Shown: positions 1-6,918 of the stretch, piece after piece
Layout: each line of letters begins with the position of its first letter
How positions within the stretch are numbered: the first letter of the stretch is position 1
DNA from: an uncultured Collinsella sp.
Lineage (GTDB): Bacteria; Actinomycetota; Coriobacteriia; Coriobacteriales; Coriobacteriaceae
Direction: 5' to 3'
Length of the DNA stretch: 21,807 nt
Assembly: GCA_900550825.1 (NCBI GenBank)
Contig: URTZ01000013.1
Location: 1-21,807 of the forward strand
Notes under the pieces: generated by a model
The model's database searches: none
Told to the model about the DNA's origin: nothing
The model's input: the letters and a program-made list of their open reading frames with translations, nothing else
Made by a program: the position numbers and the translations under genes

Positions 1-7
1 TCTTCCG

Positions 8-26
8 GGGCCGGCCGGTCCGGCCC
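8..26. repeat. GC-rich hairpin near the left edge
   Basis: A 7-bp stem, GGGCCGG (8-14) with CCGGCCC (20-26), encloses a 5-nt loop. No run of T follows, so it is not a convincing intrinsic terminator as it stands. It may be the tail of the intergenic region behind a gene outside the window. A short GC-rich inverted repeat like this can arise by chance in GC-rich DNA. Confidence 0.35.
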
Positions 27-40
27 TCAGGGTATCGGGT

Positions 41-78
41 TCCCACATTCATCCGTACATGTACGGATGAATGTGGGA
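41..78. repeat. perfect 38-bp uninterrupted palindrome
   Basis: Positions 41 to 78 are a perfect inverted repeat with 19-bp arms and no spacer, centred between 59 and 60 (core GTACATGTAC). The arm motif CGGATGAA (64-71) recurs once more as a direct copy at 85-92. No T-tract follows the dyad, which argues against a simple intrinsic terminator. It lies about 65 bp upstream of the -35 box of the cyclophilin gene. It could be an operator for a dimeric regulator, a bidirectional hairpin closing an upstream gene, or a small dispersed palindromic repeat. The symmetry is certain; the role is not known. Confidence 0.85.
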
Positions 79-141
79 GGTGTTCGGATGAAGTCGATAA
101 TCAAGGTAGTTCGCCATAGTCGGCATAACCTACGTGCGCAA

Positions 142-171
142 TTGATGTAAGCGCATGCTTATTGCTACAAT
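142..171 (+). promoter_or_regulatory. extended -10 promoter for the cyclophilin gene
   Basis: A -35 box TTGATG (142-147) is followed after 18 bp by -10 TACAAT (166-171). The -10 is preceded by TGC, giving an extended -10 (TGCTACAAT). Transcription should begin near 178, leaving a leader of about 30 nt with the ribosome binding site GAGGAAGGA just before the ATG at 211. A weak dyad, TAAGC/GCTTA (148-152 and 157-161), lies in the spacer. The rplU promoter has the same TGCTAC arrangement. Confidence 0.7.
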
Positions 172-210
172 TCGTACAAATATGCTTTAAACGCACGAGG
201 AAGGAACCAC

Positions 211-753
211 ATGTTTGGTTTTAAGAAAGAGCTCTACACGCCCGAGTATCAGCTTGCCGGCGACGAGTGCGCCGTTATCGAGACGTCGAAGGGTACCATC
301 AAGGTCAAGTTTGACGGTGAGGGCGCTCCCGTTCATGTCGCGAACTTCTGCGAGCTTTCCACGATGGGTTTCTATGATGGCCTTAAGTTCCATCGCTATG
401 TGCCCGGCTTTGTCATCCAGGGCGGCGACCCCAATACCCGCGATATGTCCGGCGCCGACGTCGCTGCCGGTCTTGAGGGCCCTGACGGCATGCCCGGTAC
501 CGGTGGTCCCGGCTACTGCATCAAGGGCGAGTTTGCCACCAATCCGCGCAACAGCCATGTCGATGGTGCCCTTGCCATGGCACGCTCCATGGACCCCGAT
601 TCCGCGGGTTCGCAGTTCTACTTCTGCCTGGGTGCCCAGCATAACCTCGATTCCGGTTACACCGTCTTTGGTACCACGGTCGAGGGTCTCGATGTGATTT
701 CGCAGCTGCGTGCCGGCGACGAGATCGTCCATGTCGAGATCGTTCACGAGTAA
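211..753 (+). CDS. peptidyl-prolyl cis-trans isomerase, cyclophilin type
   Basis: This is a 180-residue single-domain cyclophilin that catalyses cis-trans isomerisation of X-Pro bonds in protein folding. Family signatures are clear: FHRYVPGFVIQGGDP with the catalytic Arg near residue 62 and Gln near 70, then ALAMARS, then GSQFYFCLG with Gln 135 and Phe 136. There is no signal peptide or lipobox, and the N-terminus MFGFKKELYTPEY is hydrophilic, so it is probably cytosolic. The ATG at 211 has a strong ribosome binding site (GAGGAAGGA) and its own extended -10 promoter. The TPR gene begins 11 bp after the stop, so the two are probably co-transcribed. The client proteins cannot be deduced from the sequence. 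Confidence 0.93.
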   Translation: MFGFKKELYTPEYQLAGDECAVIETSKGTIKVKFDGEGAPVHVANFCELSTMGFYDGLKFHRYVPGFVIQGGDPNTRDMSGADVAAGLEGPDGMPGTGGPGYCIKGEFATNPRNSHVDGALAMARSMDPDSAGSQFYFCLGAQHNLDSGYTVFGTTVEGLDVISQLRAGDEIVHVEIVHE

Positions 754-764
754 AGGGGACTTCC

Positions 765-2069
765 TTGAATAGCCAGCTGATCCAACAGGGCCGCGCCGCT
801 TACCGCGCGGGTGATTTTTCCGCTGCAGCCCAGATGCTTGGGGCGGCAAAAACTCCCGATGAGATTATGGGCGAGGCCGATCACCTTCGTGGCAACGCCT
901 TGATGCACCTGGGCATGTATGCCGAGGCCGCCGAGGCTTATGCTGCCGCCCTCAACGACGGCACCTATGGCAAGCGCGGCGCGCTGCTCACCAACCGCGG
1001 CAAGGCACTCGCCGCCGTGGGCGACTACACGACGGCCGCCCAGGCGTTCTCTGCTGCTACGCAGGATGCTTCCTATGCCACGCCGTTCAAGGCCTATCTG
1101 GGCCTGGGTAACGCGCTGTTCCAGTCGGGCGACTATGCCAACGCGGGTACTGCCTTCCGTCAGGCTGCCATCGACGGCGCCAATCCGGCTCCTGCCGCCG
1201 CACTCGGCGAGCTCGGTCGTTGCTTCATTAAGCTCGGCCGTCCGGCGGATGCCGTGGAGACCTACCGCACGGCTATCGACTTTGCCGGCCCCCGCGACGA
1301 CACGCGTGCGCTCAACGCCGGCATGGGTCAGGCGCTTTCTGCCGCCGGCCGTCCCTCCGACGCACTCGACGCCTTTAACGCCGCTACTGCCGATGGCATC
1401 TACCAGCTCACTTCCGAGCAGGCCGATGAGCTTGCCCGCGTGCATGATTCGCTTGCCGCGCTGTCTGCCCAGACGGCTATGGCCACGGCTCCGGCGCCCG
1501 CGATGGACGCTCCTGCCGTCGATCCGCTCGATCCTACGGGCGCGACCGGTCAGTTTATGCCCGATCCCTCGGACACCGGCTTCTTTACGCTGTCCGAGTC
1601 CGAGATGGTCCAGCAGGACCGTCAGGATCGTAAGCAGGCCAAGGTCCGTCGTCGCCATCGCCACACGGGTCTCAAAGTCTTCATCGTGCTGCTTCTGCTC
1701 ATTTTGATTGCTGCGGGCGGTCTGGGCTTTGCCTACACGCGCGGCTTTGGCTTCCCCTCGCAGGAGTCGGTTATCACCGATCTGTTCCAGGCTGCCGGCG
1801 ACGGTGACACCGCAAAGGCCGAGTCTTGCCTGGCCTCGAGCCTGTCCGAGGACGCCAAGTCGATGATCATCTCCTCGATTCCGCAGGGTGCCACCGTGTC
1901 CGTCGAGGGCATGGATCAGTCCATGACCGAGACGACCGCTAAGGTTAAGGCATCGCTGTCCAAGGGCGGCGAGCAGGGGTACACCGTCAAATTCGTGCGC
2001 TCCGATAACCATATCGGCTGGGCCGTTTCCTCGCTCGATATGGATTTCTCGGCTGCTGACAACCAGTAG
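765..2069 (+). CDS. TPR-repeat protein with one transmembrane segment, function unknown
   Basis: The product has 434 residues. The first ~230 are helical TPR-like repeats (AYRAGDFSAAAQML, MYAEAAEAYAAAL, DYTTAAQAFSAA, DYANAGTAFRQAA, RPADAVETYRTAI, RPSDALDAFNAA). A Pro/Ala/Asp-rich linker follows (about 235-275), then a basic stretch (KVRRRHRH), then one membrane helix at about residues 302-324. The last ~110 residues form a small domain (about 330-430) resembling extracytoplasmic domains of DUF4878 type. By the positive-inside rule the TPR part is cytoplasmic and the C-terminus external. The start is TTG at 765, behind AAAGGGG at 753-758. It lies between the cyclophilin gene and mreB, which suggests but does not prove an envelope role. 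I do not recognise a named family. Confidence 0.85.
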   Translation: MNSQLIQQGRAAYRAGDFSAAAQMLGAAKTPDEIMGEADHLRGNALMHLGMYAEAAEAYAAALNDGTYGKRGALLTNRGKALAAVGDYTTAAQAFSAATQDASYATPFKAYLGLGNALFQSGDYANAGTAFRQAAIDGANPAPAAALGELGRCFIKLGRPADAVETYRTAIDFAGPRDDTRALNAGMGQALSAAGRPSDALDAFNAATADGIYQLTSEQADELARVHDSLAALSAQTAMATAPAPAMDAPAVDPLDPTGATGQFMPDPSDTGFFTLSESEMVQQDRQDRKQAKVRRRHRHTGLKVFIVLLLLILIAAGGLGFAYTRGFGFPSQESVITDLFQAAGDGDTAKAESCLASSLSEDAKSMIISSIPQGATVSVEGMDQSMTETTAKVKASLSKGGEQGYTVKFVRSDNHIGWAVSSLDMDFSAADNQ

Positions 2070-2091
2070 TGACCTTATGGGATTTAGCTTT

Positions 2092-2124
2092 GCCCGGCGC
2101 TTCACCGCAAGTGAGGTGCCGGGC
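2092..2124 (+). terminator. 14-bp hairpin between the TPR gene and mreB, no U-tract
   Basis: Arms 2092-2105 and 2111-2124 pair over 14 positions, including two G-U pairs, around the loop CGCAA; the outer seven pairs are GCCCGGC/GCCGGGC. It starts 22 nt after the TPR stop. The downstream sequence TTGCGCTAG has no run of T, so termination would be inefficient or factor-dependent. Alternatively it is an RNA stability or processing element. Confidence 0.45.
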
Positions 2125-2133
2125 TTGCGCTAG

Positions 2134-2139
2134 TATGAT
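2134..2139 (+). promoter_or_regulatory. possible -10 box for mreB
   Basis: TATGAT matches the -10 consensus at five of six positions and lies 45 nt before the mreB start, just behind the hairpin. No convincing -35 box is seen 16 to 18 bp upstream, where the hairpin arm lies. It may allow mreB expression independent of the upstream pair, but this is weak evidence. Confidence 0.3.
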
Positions 2140-2184
2140 GAGCTAGTAGTTTTCCAGCAATCATCCAACACATCAGGAGTTGCG

Positions 2185-3228
2185 TTGTTTTCTTTGATGG
2201 ATATGTTCTTCGGTAGCTATGCGGGCGATCTTGCCATCGACCTCGGCACCGCAAATACGCTTGTCTCCGTGCGCGGCAAGGGCATCGTCATTCGCGAGCC
2301 CTCTGTCGTCGCCATCGATAAGAACGACGAGCGCATCCTGGCGGTCGGTATCGAGGCAAAGCGCATGCTCGGCCGTACGCCCGGCAACATCGTGGCCGTT
2401 CGTCCCCTGAAGGACGGCGTCATCGCCGACTTCGATGTTACCGAGGCTATGCTTCGCTACTTTATCGACAAGGCGTCCGAGAAGCGCTATCCGTGGACCC
2501 CGCGTCCGCGCGTTGTCGTCTGCGTTCCCTCCGGCGTCACGTCGGTCGAGAAGCGTGCTGTCTTTGAGGCCACGATCCAGGCTGGCGCTCGCCAGGCCTA
2601 CCTGATCGAGGAGCCCATGGCTGCCGCTATCGGCGCCGATCTGCCCGTCGAGGAACCCACCGGCTCCATGGTCATCGACATCGGTGGCGGTACCACCGAG
2701 GTTGCCGTTATCGCTATGGGTGGCATCGTCGTCTCGCAGTCCATCCGTATTGCCGGCGACGAGTTCGATCAGGCCATCCTCACGCACGTTCGTGATGCCT
2801 ACAACTTGGCCATCGGCGAGCGTACGGCAGAGGACATCAAGATCAAGGTCGGTTCCGCCGTGCCGCTCAAGGACGAGCTCGACGTCGAGGTCAACGGCCG
2901 CGACGTGATCACCGGTCTGCCCAAGACCGTACGCATCGAGAGCGAGGAGATTCGTCGCGCACTCAACAAGCCGCTCGACGAGATGGCCAAGGCCGTCAAG
3001 GACGCACTCGATGCCACGCCGCCCGATCTTGCCTCGGACCTTATGTACTACGGCATTTTGCTGACCGGTGGCGGCGCGCTGCTGCGCGGTCTCGACGTGC
3101 GCCTGCGCGATGAGACCGGCGTTTCGGTCAACGTCAGCCCCACGGCGCTCGATAACGTCGTTAACGGCTGTGCCCGTGTGCTCGAGGCCAATGCGTTTGA
3201 TGGCGGCTTCGTCCAGACCAATGCTTAA
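2185..3228 (+). CDS. mreB: rod shape-determining protein MreB
   Basis: This is an actin-like ATPase of 347 residues that forms membrane-bound filaments and positions the lateral-wall synthesis machinery. Phosphate-1 loop IDLGTANTLV is near residues 16-25, EEPMAAAIGADLP is in the middle, phosphate-2 loop VIDIGGGTTEVAVIA is near 164-178, and the adenosine motif GILLTGGGALLRGLD is near 292-306. The N-terminal MFSLMDMFFGS is hydrophobic and amphipathic, as expected for membrane attachment. TTG at 2185 is chosen because AGGAG (2175-2179) stands 5 nt before it; the in-frame ATG at 2197 would be 17 nt away. It is first in a tight mreBCD-PBP2-rodA series. Length is typical. Confidence 0.97.
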   Translation: MFSLMDMFFGSYAGDLAIDLGTANTLVSVRGKGIVIREPSVVAIDKNDERILAVGIEAKRMLGRTPGNIVAVRPLKDGVIADFDVTEAMLRYFIDKASEKRYPWTPRPRVVVCVPSGVTSVEKRAVFEATIQAGARQAYLIEEPMAAAIGADLPVEEPTGSMVIDIGGGTTEVAVIAMGGIVVSQSIRIAGDEFDQAILTHVRDAYNLAIGERTAEDIKIKVGSAVPLKDELDVEVNGRDVITGLPKTVRIESEEIRRALNKPLDEMAKAVKDALDATPPDLASDLMYYGILLTGGGALLRGLDVRLRDETGVSVNVSPTALDNVVNGCARVLEANAFDGGFVQTNA

Positions 3229-3249
3229 TTTCCAAAAGGTGGATTCCAT

Positions 3250-4248
3250 TTGGCACGATCTTCGGGTTTCTCCACAAATCTGAATACCAAGCGACAATCA
3301 ACGGGTATGCGCCCGTTGATTGTTTTCAGCCTGATTTCGGTGTTGCTGCTCACGTTTTACATCCGCGAGGGCGAGGCAGGACCGATTCATGCCGTGCGTT
3401 CGGGCGTAACGACGATTACCTCGCCGGTGCGCTTTGTGGGCTCGGCTGTGGCGGCTCCCTTCAATGCGATCGGCAACGTGTTCTCTAACCTTACGGCGTC
3501 GCAGGACACGCTTGACGATCTTAAGAAGCAAAACGAGGAACTGACCTCTAAGGTTGCTGAGCTCTCCGAGGCTCAAAAGACCGCCGAGCGTCTGGAGGGG
3601 CTGGTCGGCCTGCAGTCGACCTATAACCTCAAATCGACCGCAGCTCGTATTGTTGGTGCCTCGGGCGATGCCTGGACCTCGACCGTCACCATCGACAAGG
3701 GCTCTGCCGACGGCCTTACCATCAACATGCCTGTGACGAGTTCGGCCGGTGTTATCGGCCAGATCATCGAAGTCTCGGCCAAGACGTCCACCGTGCGCCT
3801 GATTGGCGACGAGAACTCGGGCGTGTCCGCTATGGTGCAGGACACGCGCGCCCAAGGCATGCTGCAGGGTCAGGCTGACGGCACGCTGCGTCTTGAGTAC
3901 GTGAGCGTCGACTCCGATGTTAAGGTTGGCGACATCATCGTGACCTCGGGCATTGGCGGTGTGTTCCCCAAGGGTCTACCGCTCGGCACCGTCTCGTCGG
4001 TCGAGAAATCGGCAAACGACGTGTACTACACCATTGTGGTGCGCGCCCAGACCACGGCCGAGAACAACGAGGAAGTGCTGGTCATCACCTCGCTGACCGA
4101 CGAACAGTCGGCCTCGGATGAGGACGTGAGCACGGCCAACAGCACGCCGCAGGGAACGTCGCGCGATGCTGCGACCAAGACGAAGGACGAGAGCTCGGAT
4201 GACAGTTCCGACACGTCCGAGACGACCGATTCCGGCTCGAGCGAATAG
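3250..4248 (+). CDS. mreC: rod shape-determining protein MreC
   Basis: MreC is a bitopic scaffold that links MreB filaments to PBP2 outside the membrane. The 332-residue product has a short basic N-terminus, one membrane helix (about 23-38, PLIVFSLISVLLLTFYI), a coiled coil (about 77-120, with DLKKQNEELTSKVAELSEAQ) and the paired beta-barrel domain (about 125-275, with VTSSAGVIGQI and GDIIVTSGIGGVFPKGLPLG). The last ~50 residues are an unstructured Ser/Asp/Thr-rich acidic tail, longer than in many homologues. The TTG start at 3250 follows AAGGTGG (3236-3242) by 7 nt and lies 21 nt after mreB. ATG at 3307 is an in-frame alternative but lies just before the membrane helix and would remove the basic N-terminus. 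Confidence 0.95.
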   Translation: MARSSGFSTNLNTKRQSTGMRPLIVFSLISVLLLTFYIREGEAGPIHAVRSGVTTITSPVRFVGSAVAAPFNAIGNVFSNLTASQDTLDDLKKQNEELTSKVAELSEAQKTAERLEGLVGLQSTYNLKSTAARIVGASGDAWTSTVTIDKGSADGLTINMPVTSSAGVIGQIIEVSAKTSTVRLIGDENSGVSAMVQDTRAQGMLQGQADGTLRLEYVSVDSDVKVGDIIVTSGIGGVFPKGLPLGTVSSVEKSANDVYYTIVVRAQTTAENNEEVLVITSLTDEQSASDEDVSTANSTPQGTSRDAATKTKDESSDDSSDTSETTDSGSSE

Positions 4249-4259
4249 GGGGCATGTCC

Positions 4260-4826
4260 ATGGATCTACACGAGCAGGGGATGAGCTCCCGCACGTTTGT
4301 GATCGCCGCCATCGTGTGCGTGCTGCTGCAGGCAGGCCTGGCACCGCAGATCTCCATTGCGGGCGGTCGCGTCAACTTCATGATTATCCTGGTGTGCCTA
4401 AGCGTGTTCTCGGGCGACCCGACCCGTGCCGTCGTGTGCGGTTTTTGCAGCGGCTTGTTCTATGACCTGTCCGCTGCCGTGCCGGTGGGCGTTATGTCGC
4501 TCCTGCTGACCGTGGGTTCTTTTGCCCTGGTGCACAGCGCCGTCGGTCAGACGGGCGGTACCCCGAGTGCGCGCGGCGTCACTGTGGGCGCCTTTGCGCT
4601 CGTCATTAATGTGATTTACAGCATCATCTTGCTGTTTATGGGTTTGGAGACGAGCTTTGTCGTGGCGATCTTCGGCCATGCGCTGCCGTCCTCGATCCTG
4701 ACGGGTCTGGTTGCCATTCCGTTTTTGATGTCCGGCGTCGTGCCGCAGTCCGGCTATGGATTCTCCGCACGTGGCGGACGCCAGACGGGTATGCGCTTTA
4801 AGCCCAAGACCCGCAAGCTCAAATAG
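4260..4826 (+). CDS. mreD: rod shape-determining protein MreD
   Basis: This small integral membrane protein of the elongation complex is 188 residues from the chosen start. It has about five hydrophobic segments, including FVIAAIVCVLLQAGLAPQI, FMIILVCLSVFSG, VMSLLLTVGSFALV and VTVGAFALVINVIYSIILLF. The C-terminus is basic (GGRQTGMRFKPKTRKLK), so probably cytoplasmic. ATG at 4260 is preferred over ATG at 4254: the ribosome binding site AGGGGG (4247-4252), which overlaps the mreC stop, is 7 nt from the first and only 1 nt from the second. The call rests on membrane topology and position between mreC and PBP2, because MreD sequence is poorly conserved. Confidence 0.9.
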   Translation: MDLHEQGMSSRTFVIAAIVCVLLQAGLAPQISIAGGRVNFMIILVCLSVFSGDPTRAVVCGFCSGLFYDLSAAVPVGVMSLLLTVGSFALVHSAVGQTGGTPSARGVTVGAFALVINVIYSIILLFMGLETSFVVAIFGHALPSSILTGLVAIPFLMSGVVPQSGYGFSARGGRQTGMRFKPKTRKLK

Positions 4827-4839
4827 GGGAGGCCCGTAG

Positions 4840-6909
4840 ATGTCTTCCCAGTTGACGGTTATTATCGCTGGTATCGTGCTGGTTGTGGCCATCGTGGTCG
4901 CGCTGGTCATCATGCGTCGTGGCGATTCCCGTTTTACCTACGATACGCAGCATGGAACGGCCCCACGCGCCACCGAGGGCGAGGGCAATACCGCGGCGAC
5001 CGCCTTTAAGGGCCGCTTTTCCATCCTCACCACGGGTGTGGGCGCGATGTTTGCGGCGCTCGCCGTCAAGCTGTGGGGCATGCAGATGGTCTCGTCGGAC
5101 TATTACGAGAAGCAGGCTAATAGCAATCAGACTCGCACCGTTACCACTCCCGCTGTACGCGGCCGCATCCTCGACCGCAATGGCGTGGCGCTTGTCCAGA
5201 ACCGTCCCTCACTTGCTGTCGTGGCCTACCGCGACCTTGCCGAGGATGAGGTTCTGGTTCGCCATCTTGCCAACGTGCTTGGAATGCCTTACGTGGCGGT
5301 CCTTCGCAATATTCAGGACAATACAGAGGGCGCTCAGAGCCTGCATACCATCGCGACGGACGTCCGTCGCTCCACGGTTGCCTATATCAAGGAACACGCC
5401 GGCGAGTTCCCGGGCGTCAAGATTGCCGAGCGTACCGAGCGCCAGTATCCATATGGCGAGACGGCATGCCATATCTTGGGCTATACCGGCACCATTACCT
5501 CCGAGCAGCTCGAGGCCCAGAATAAGAAAACCTCTGGCGATGATGATGCTTCTGCTGGCAAGATTACGTACCAGTCGGGCGATATCGTGGGCCAGGCGGG
5601 CGTTGAGAGCTACTACGAAAACCTGCTGCAGGGTATTCGTGGCGAGCAGACCGTCAAGGTCGATGCCTCGGGCAATGTGACCGGTCAGGCCGGTGCCGTG
5701 CCTGCGAAGGCCGGCTCCGACATTAAGCTCACGCTCGACCTTAAGATCCAGCAGGCCTGCGAGACGGCGCTGGCGAGCGCTATCGAGCTTGCCAAGACCA
5801 CTGGCTACAGCAATGCCGGCAACGGCGCTGTGGTGTGTCTCGATCCCAACAATGGCGAGATCCTGGGCATGGCGAGCCAGCCCAAGTTCGATCCGTCCGT
5901 CTTTATCGGCGGCGTCTCAAATGACGTGTGGACCGAGCTCAATGATGACAAGGGTTCGCACCCGCTGCTCAACCGCGCCATTAGCGGACAGTACATGTCG
6001 GCCTCGACCATCAAGCCGCTCTCGGCACTGGCCGGTCTTGAGTTTGGAACCTACACGTCGGGGCAGACGACCAACTGCACGGGCTATTGGACGGGTCTGG
6101 GCAAGTCGTGGGGCAAGTACTGCTGGTTGCATTCCGGCCACGGCACCATGACGCTGCAGTCGGGTATCGCCAACTCGTGCGACCCTGTCTTCTACGACAT
6201 GGGCAAGGCGTTCTTTTATGACGAGCAACATCCCGAGGGCCTGCAGGAGGTCTTTCGTCGCTGGGGTCTAGGCAAGACCTGCGGTATCGATCTGCCGAGT
6301 GAGGGCGCGGGCCGTATTCCCGATGCCGAGTGGAAAGAGTCGTACTTCACCGACGCCTCTGCCGAGGACCGCAAGTGGAATGCCGGCGATATGACCAACA
6401 TTGCTATCGGTCAGGGTGACATCCTGGTGACGCCCCTGCAGATGGCGTGCGCCTATATGGGTCTTGCCAACGGCGGCAAACAGTACGTGCCTCACGTGTT
6501 TTTGTCTGCCGTGTCGCGCGATGGCGACGGCGATGCCTATAAGTACAACGGCAAGGGCAAGAAGAAGCGCCTGGAGGCCAAGATCAACAGCGATTCGGAT
6601 TTGGCTCTAGTTCGCAACGGCATGCACGACGTGATTTACACGGCATCGACGTCCCTGGCGGCGCACTTTGGCACCCTGACGCCGCAGGTATACGGCAAGT
6701 CGGGCACGGGCGAGAAAAGCGGCGAGGACGAATACGCTTGGTTCTGCGCCTATGCACCGGCCGATGACCCCAAGTATGTCATCGCTACTGTCCTGGAGCA
6801 GGGCGGCGGTGGCTCAGATACCGCGATGCATGTCGTGCGCGACGTGCTCGGCGTGATTTATGACGAGCCCGATACCTCTTCGGCCTCGGGCGATTCTTCG
6901 GTTCGATAG
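4840..6909 (+). CDS. mrdA: penicillin-binding protein 2, elongasome transpeptidase
   Basis: This class B PBP cross-links peptidoglycan during elongation with RodA as its glycosyltransferase partner; it has 689 residues. The dimerisation domain carries RGRILDRNG near 107-115. Transpeptidase motifs are S389-TIK (S-x-x-K), S446-C-D (the SxD form usual in PBP2) and K620-SGT. The N-terminus is unusual: two hydrophobic segments (about 4-24 and 61-83) separated by a hydrophilic linker starting MRRGDSR, where one is normal. The domain order, and the position between mreD and rodA, exclude a division PBP3 reading. ATG at 4840 follows GGGGAGG by 7 nt. The serine-active-site enzyme would be the target of beta-lactams. 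Confidence 0.95.
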   Translation: MSSQLTVIIAGIVLVVAIVVALVIMRRGDSRFTYDTQHGTAPRATEGEGNTAATAFKGRFSILTTGVGAMFAALAVKLWGMQMVSSDYYEKQANSNQTRTVTTPAVRGRILDRNGVALVQNRPSLAVVAYRDLAEDEVLVRHLANVLGMPYVAVLRNIQDNTEGAQSLHTIATDVRRSTVAYIKEHAGEFPGVKIAERTERQYPYGETACHILGYTGTITSEQLEAQNKKTSGDDDASAGKITYQSGDIVGQAGVESYYENLLQGIRGEQTVKVDASGNVTGQAGAVPAKAGSDIKLTLDLKIQQACETALASAIELAKTTGYSNAGNGAVVCLDPNNGEILGMASQPKFDPSVFIGGVSNDVWTELNDDKGSHPLLNRAISGQYMSASTIKPLSALAGLEFGTYTSGQTTNCTGYWTGLGKSWGKYCWLHSGHGTMTLQSGIANSCDPVFYDMGKAFFYDEQHPEGLQEVFRRWGLGKTCGIDLPSEGAGRIPDAEWKESYFTDASAEDRKWNAGDMTNIAIGQGDILVTPLQMACAYMGLANGGKQYVPHVFLSAVSRDGDGDAYKYNGKGKKKRLEAKINSDSDLALVRNGMHDVIYTASTSLAAHFGTLTPQVYGKSGTGEKSGEDEYAWFCAYAPADDPKYVIATVLEQGGGGSDTAMHVVRDVLGVIYDEPDTSSASGDSSVR

Positions 6910-6918
6910 GAGGTTGCG

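Noticed and set aside
744..2105. 453-codon open frame on the minus strand over the TPR gene
   Set aside because: It mirrors a GC-rich coding strand, has no family motif or ribosome binding site, and the + strand frame has clear TPR repeats.
2173..3297. 374-codon minus-strand frame over mreB
   Set aside because: mreB on the + strand is unmistakable; the reverse frame is a by-product of codon bias.
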